A stretch of DNA of 12,952 nt, from positions 1 to 12,952 of the forward strand of contig NAVB01000420.1 in assembly GCA_002179805.1 (NCBI GenBank). Direction: 5' to 3'. Shown piece after piece: positions 9,398 through 12,952 of the stretch. The notes beneath the pieces are model-generated. The model did no database searches. It was not told where the DNA came from and saw only the letters and a list, made by a program, of their open reading frames with translations. Each line of letters begins with the position of its first letter. Position 1 is the stretch's first letter. The position numbers were made by a program, and so were the translations under genes. The stretch is from Acanthamoeba lenticulata (Eukaryota > Discosea > Longamoebia > Acanthamoebidae).

Positions 9398-9424
9398 ACA
9401 AACAAACAAACAAACAAACAAACA
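9398..9424. repeat. AAAC tetranucleotide microsatellite
   Basis: About six tandem AAAC units lie in the 3' flank between two convergent genes. This is a simple repeat with no coding content. Confidence 0.85.
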
Positions 9425-9458
9425 CAGACAATTAAGACAGGCTCGCCAAGGCCTGCGT

Positions 9459-9464
9459 TTTATT
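9459..9464 (-). terminator. AATAAA polyadenylation signal of the coiled-coil gene
   Basis: TTTATT on the plus strand reads AATAAA on the minus strand, 39 bases past the minus-strand stop codon at 9503. This is a normal position for a poly(A) signal. Confidence 0.55.
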
Positions 9465-9502
9465 GGGGGGGGGGGGAAGGAAGCTTGCTGCACGCAAGTC
9501 GA

Positions 9503-11986
9503 TCAGTCATCGGTGAGGTCAATCATGACAGGTTCGGAAGGCGGGCCTTTCGGGCCTCCCTTCTTTCCTTTCCGTGCTTCCTCATCCTCGTCCTCGTCTT
9601 CCTCGTCTTCCTCGTCCTCCTCGTCGTCGTCGCTGGCATTGTCTCCTTGCGCGAGGTAGGCGGGCCACTTCCTTCTGGCCGGCAAAGTCTTCTGGGCGCC
9701 TTCATCATCTTCTTCATCCTCCTCAGCGTCCTCGTCGCTCTTGGCCACGCGCCAGCGCCGCGACTCGCTATCTTCGTCCGGCGCTCCCTCCTCATCCTCA
9801 TCCTCTTCGTCCTCTTCCCCCTCCTCCTCCTCCTCCTCATCGAGTTGCTCGCGTCGCCGATGGCGCCGCAGCATGCGGGCCTTGAGTGCCTCCTTCGTCC
9901 GCGCCCTCCTCTGTTTACGCGTCTGCGCGTCCTCTTCCTCCTCCTCCTCCTCCTCCTCCTCAGGCCCAGAACTTCCATTCTCCTCAATCTCCTCCTCCCC
10001 CTCTTCCTCCTCGATCTCCTCCTCCTCCTCCTCTCCTTCGTCTTCACGATCGCCACCGGCGTCCTCCTTTTCTTGCTCCTCTCCCTCGGCCGCAGCTCTG
10101 CGTCGGATCTTGGCAGGAGGACTCGCGGCCTCCGCAGCCTCGCTTCCGCCTTGTTCGCCTTCATGCCCGCCTTCTTCTGCGGTGGGCGGCGGTGCGGCAG
10201 ACTCCTCCTCGTCCTCCTCCTCTTCCTGCTCCCCCTCCTTGCCAGCGGCGGGGAGGGCGTCGGTGTCCATCAAGCGGCCTGCTTCGCCCGAGGCTGGGGG
10301 CTGGAGGAGTCCCGACCCTGCCTCCGCCCGCGCGTCGCCCGAGGGTTGGGCCAACGGAGATGCGGTTTCAGAGATGGGAACCGAGAGCTCCTCTGCCGCA
10401 GCTCGGCGATTCTCGGCCTCAACATCATCACCATCATCATCGGCAGGCCCTCTCTGACTGCTACTATGGCCATCATCATCCTCGGCACGAACACTAGCCT
10501 CTGTTCCTTCTTCTTCTTCTTCTTCCTCGATCTCCTCCTCCCCATCTTCGTGGTCCACCATCTCGTCGACATCAGCGGAGCGCTTGCGCTTACGGAGGAG
10601 CGCGCGTTCCTGCTCGAGCGCCCGGGTGGTGGCCTCGGCTGCGAGTCGGGCCTCTTCCAGGCGGCGCTTCTCTTCCTCGTCGCGCTTCCGGGCGGCCTCC
10701 GCCACCTCGCGTCGGCGGCGTTCGGCCTCGTGTCGGGCAAGCAGCTCTTTCCGCTCGCGCTCGCGCTCATCATCCCACAGGCGCTTCTCCTGCCGCCGCT
10801 CGGCCTCCCACGCGCGCCGTTCGCTGTCGCGTTCGCGCGTGAGCTGCTCGCGCTCAGCCTCCCACCTGCGCCGCTCCTCGGTCTGTTGGGCCAGCAGCCG
10901 CGCGACCTCGCCCTGCCTGGCCGCCGAGGTGGCGCGCTCCCGGTCGAGCTCCTCACGAACGCTCTGCAGCTGCTGGGCGAGCAGCGCGCTCTGGCGCTTC
11001 TCCTCCATGAGGACCATCTGGGCCCGGTGCAGGTTCTGGCGGTCGCGCTTGCTCTCCTCCTCTACGCTGTCCACCTTCCGCCGCTTCACTCGCTCGTGCT
11101 CCACCACCCCTGTGTGCGTGCGTGCGTGCGCGTGTGCGTGAGTGCGTAGAAGCAGCAGCAGCAGCAGGAGGCCGTGTTTGCCTTGAGTGGAGGCGCAGAG
11201 AACGAGAAAGAGAAAGAGAAAGAAAGGGGAGGAGGCGGAGAAACGGCGCACCTCGTGCCTTGGCCAAGTTGGTCTGCAGCTTCAGGCCCTTCTGCTGCTC
11301 GACGGTGAGCTTGCCGGTGGCCTCGCTCAGCTCGGCGCGCATCTTTTCCTGTACGTCCGCGGGCATGACTCATGAGTCAACGTGCAGCCACCACTACCAA
11401 GAGGAACCGCTCGAACCATCTCGATGCGCTGCCTTCGATTTTCGTTGCAGAGGCGCGCAATCTCTTGCTCCTTCTCCAGCAAGCCAGGATGCTGCTGGGC
11501 CCTTGCACCGCCTAGTGGGCTACTCGTCTCCTCTCGTCGCAGCGCCCGTTGCCTCAAGTGCTCCTTCTCTTGCCGGAGTGCATTGATCCTACTCTCCTGC
11601 AACTCCACAGTGCGGCGCAACTCTACAAGCTCGCCGTTTGTGGCATCAGAGTCGCTCACCACTTGAGACCATCGCTCCTCCGCCTCTTCGAGCGCAGTTT
11701 GTAGTTTCACGGCAAGCTTCACCCAGCGATCAACTTGCTCTCCAAAAAAGAGCTGTTCCATCTCTTCTGTGGTGATTTTGGCTCCTCCGTTCGCCCCGAT
11801 GAGCTGCAGCTCGTCCCTGACCAACTGCTTGACCTCTTCCATTTGCTGATACAGTTTTTCTCTGCGATGCTGACGCAACCGCTCCTCGATTTCCTCCACA
11901 AGGGCTCTCAACTCGTCGCTTTCTGGCTCGGCAACCTCCATCTGGTTGGCTTCCTCCTGCATTTCCTCAGGCGGCAGGCCGTACAT
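9503..11986 (-). CDS. Coiled-coil, acidic, probably nuclear protein with C-terminal SUMO-interaction-type motif
   Basis: Three exons: 11986-11417, 11348-11252 and 11109-9503, total 757 residues. The ATG at 11986 opens MYGLPPEEMQEEANQMEV; an in-frame ATG at 12085 would add an unlikely Phe/Leu-rich leader. Residues about 15-190 form amphipathic helix (EEIEERLRQHRREKLYQQME, ELVELRRTVELQESRINAL). Residues 223-395 form a highly charged coiled coil with RRRWEAER, RRAWEAER and KRLWDDER repeats (Trp 305, 323, 334). NLS-like clusters are KRRK (231-234) and KRKR (396-399). From about 400 to the end the chain is dominated by Glu/Asp tracts broken by a basic island (TRKQRRARTKEALKARMLRR). The last eight residues, VMIDLTDD, match the hydrophobic-plus-acidic form of SUMO-interaction motifs. 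I do not recognise the family. A chromatin-, RNA- or SUMO-linked nuclear role is inference. Confidence 0.75.
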
Positions 11987-12170
11987 TGGAATGGGGCAAA
12001 AAGGGCGCGAAGAAAAGAGGCAAAGGCGGAACAAAAGAAAAAGAAACGTTGGCCCTCGTTTAATGAGGTGGTCGACGACGGGCAAGAAAACTAAGCGGTT
12101 TCTGCTTTGCCGATTGGCTAGGCCGAGAGGTGGAGCTTGCCCATTTTACAACAAACCCATCCCCACGCAC
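11987..12170. promoter_or_regulatory. Short bidirectional promoter region
   Basis: Only 184 bases separate the start codons of the divergent coiled-coil and DEP genes, so both promoters must share or overlap this stretch unless the true starts differ. It contains an inverted CCAAT pentamer (ATTGG, 12113-12117) and A-rich leader sequence on the plus strand (pyrimidine-rich on the minus). No TATA element is convincing. Confidence 0.45.
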
Positions 12171-12952
12171 ATGTTCGCGCGTAAAACCGACGCCGAGCTC
12201 GGGGGCTCAATGAAAGATGAGGAGGGGGAGGAGCATGAGATTGTGGCGGCCATTGATGCACCTTCCCTTGTCCTTCGCATGCGCTCGCCTTCCTCCGGCG
12301 TCCATGTGAAGGACCGTCGAGTACCCTCTCGCTCTCGACCTGTCCACGAATGCTTCTTGGGTGCTCCACCACTTCACTTCTCCTCACCCACCCCCAATCC
12401 GCCTTTTTCTTCTCCCTTCTTCTCTTGCTTGAGTCGTGTAGCCGAGGAAGTCCGGTCTCACCATGAACCGACCTCCGCGTACTGGTCATGGTCGACCTGC
12501 ACGGGCAGGCAACGAAGGAGTGGCGTGGCTGTTGTCTGCACGAGCGCAGTTGCCCATTTCGTCCCGTGCAGCAGCAGTGGCTGTGCTGGACAGACTGACG
12601 CGGGAGGGCTACGTCAAACCCGTGGGCCCAGGCAAACGGTCGTCCCGCCCGACTGACAGTGACCAAGCTTTCTTCCGCTTTGTGTCCTCTTCCTCGTCTC
12701 GGATACTTAGCAGGTGCGAAGCCAAGCCGCCCCCTCCCTGGTGGTACGAGCGACGTTCACTCTTTCTGTGCAACTCTCCCCCAAACAGGTCGGACCTGCA
12801 AGACGAAAAGAAGGCTCTGAAGAGGTCCGGAGGCTTCGGCTCACCCCAGAAACAAGAGCAGCGCAAAGGCTCCGGATTACGGCCTCCTCCAGAGCGACAC
12901 GCACCATGCCGCACAGATGAACTCCGAGACGCGATTGCTCTCCCCAAGTGCG
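12171..12952 (+). CDS. DEP-domain protein (3' end outside window)
   Basis: Exons 12171-12360, 12509-12713 and 12789->12952 join in phase to give at least 186 residues. Exon 1 encodes LVLRMRSPSSGVHVKDRR followed by ECFLG. Exon 2 continues NEGVAWLLSARAQLPISSRA, AVLDRLTREGYVKPV and QAFFRFV. Together residues about 32-122 form a complete DEP domain: an N-terminal block ending in the Cys-Phe-x-Gly turn, the WLL helix, the long helix and the final F-R-F strand. Neither exon alone shows this. DEP domains serve in membrane targeting and binding to G-protein-coupled or regulatory partners. What follows (SDLQDEKKALKRSGGFG) is charged and low-complexity, so the protein's main activity is not visible. 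The ATG at 12171 is tentative; 12210 is an in-frame alternative. The second intron is 75 bases, stop-free and a multiple of three. Confidence 0.72.

Larger units (their letters stand above)
9351..9502. other. Convergent 3' flank with AAAC repeat and G12 run
   Basis: The stop codons of the REXO1-like and coiled-coil genes lie 152 bases apart. The gap contains a tetranucleotide AAAC repeat (about 9398-9424) and twelve consecutive G (9465-9476). On the minus strand this G run is a C12 tract just before AATAAA. Confidence 0.7.

Noticed and set aside
9095..11149. A 684-codon plus-strand reading frame rich in Leu, and related Ser-rich frames
   Set aside because: It is the antisense shadow of the Glu-rich minus-strand exon (GAG/GAA read as CTC/TTC), and it also overlaps the last exons of the REXO1-like gene out of frame.
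11946..12656. A 236-codon plus-strand frame continuing past 12360 without splicing
   Set aside because: Only its 12171-12360 part matches DEP sequence; the rest is intron and an out-of-frame reading of DEP exon 2.

Overview
The window is nuclear DNA from a GC-rich, gene-dense unicellular eukaryote. Short GT-AG introns interrupt the genes, coding exons are rich in Ala/Ser/Pro/Glu, and intergenic gaps are short. The intron style and composition recall Acanthamoeba or a related amoebozoan. That is an impression, not a proven assignment. I see no rRNA, intact tRNA, CRISPR array, transposon or viral gene.

Five protein genes can be assembled. (1) Minus strand, 4110 to beyond position 1: nine exons of a large protein with a Ser/Pro-rich N-terminus, SDS22-like leucine-rich repeats, two VVVRRxDLNV motifs, a Lys-rich patch and a long all-helical C-terminus that leaves the window. 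(2) Plus strand, 5099-5680: an intronless 193-residue protein of unknown function ending in MSIAALLN. (3) Plus strand, 6001-9350: seven exons, 911 residues, with an N-terminal Cys/His finger and a C-terminal module matching the Elongin-A-binding domain of REXO1, but no exonuclease domain. (4) Minus strand, 11986-9503: three exons, 757 residues, a coiled-coil and acidic, probably nuclear protein ending in a SUMO-interaction-type motif, VMIDLTDD. (5) Plus strand, 12171 to beyond the right edge: a DEP-domain protein whose domain only becomes visible after splicing across a 148-base intron.

Genes 1/2 and 4/5 are divergent pairs, with about 990 and 184 bases between their start codons. Genes 3/4 converge, with stop codons 152 bases apart. 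Nothing suggests operons. Genes 3 and 4 both look nuclear, but a shared pathway is not shown.

The most interesting signals are: a uniform splice-donor consensus GTNCG with C at +4 in all 18 inferred introns; pyrimidine tracts that lie next to the donor in most introns; a cluster of five perfect dyads within 126 bases of the gene 1/gene 2 intergenic region; the LRR plus helical-rod architecture of gene 1; and the REXO1-type protein without a nuclease. All exon borders were read by eye from phase and splice signals and have not been checked against transcripts.
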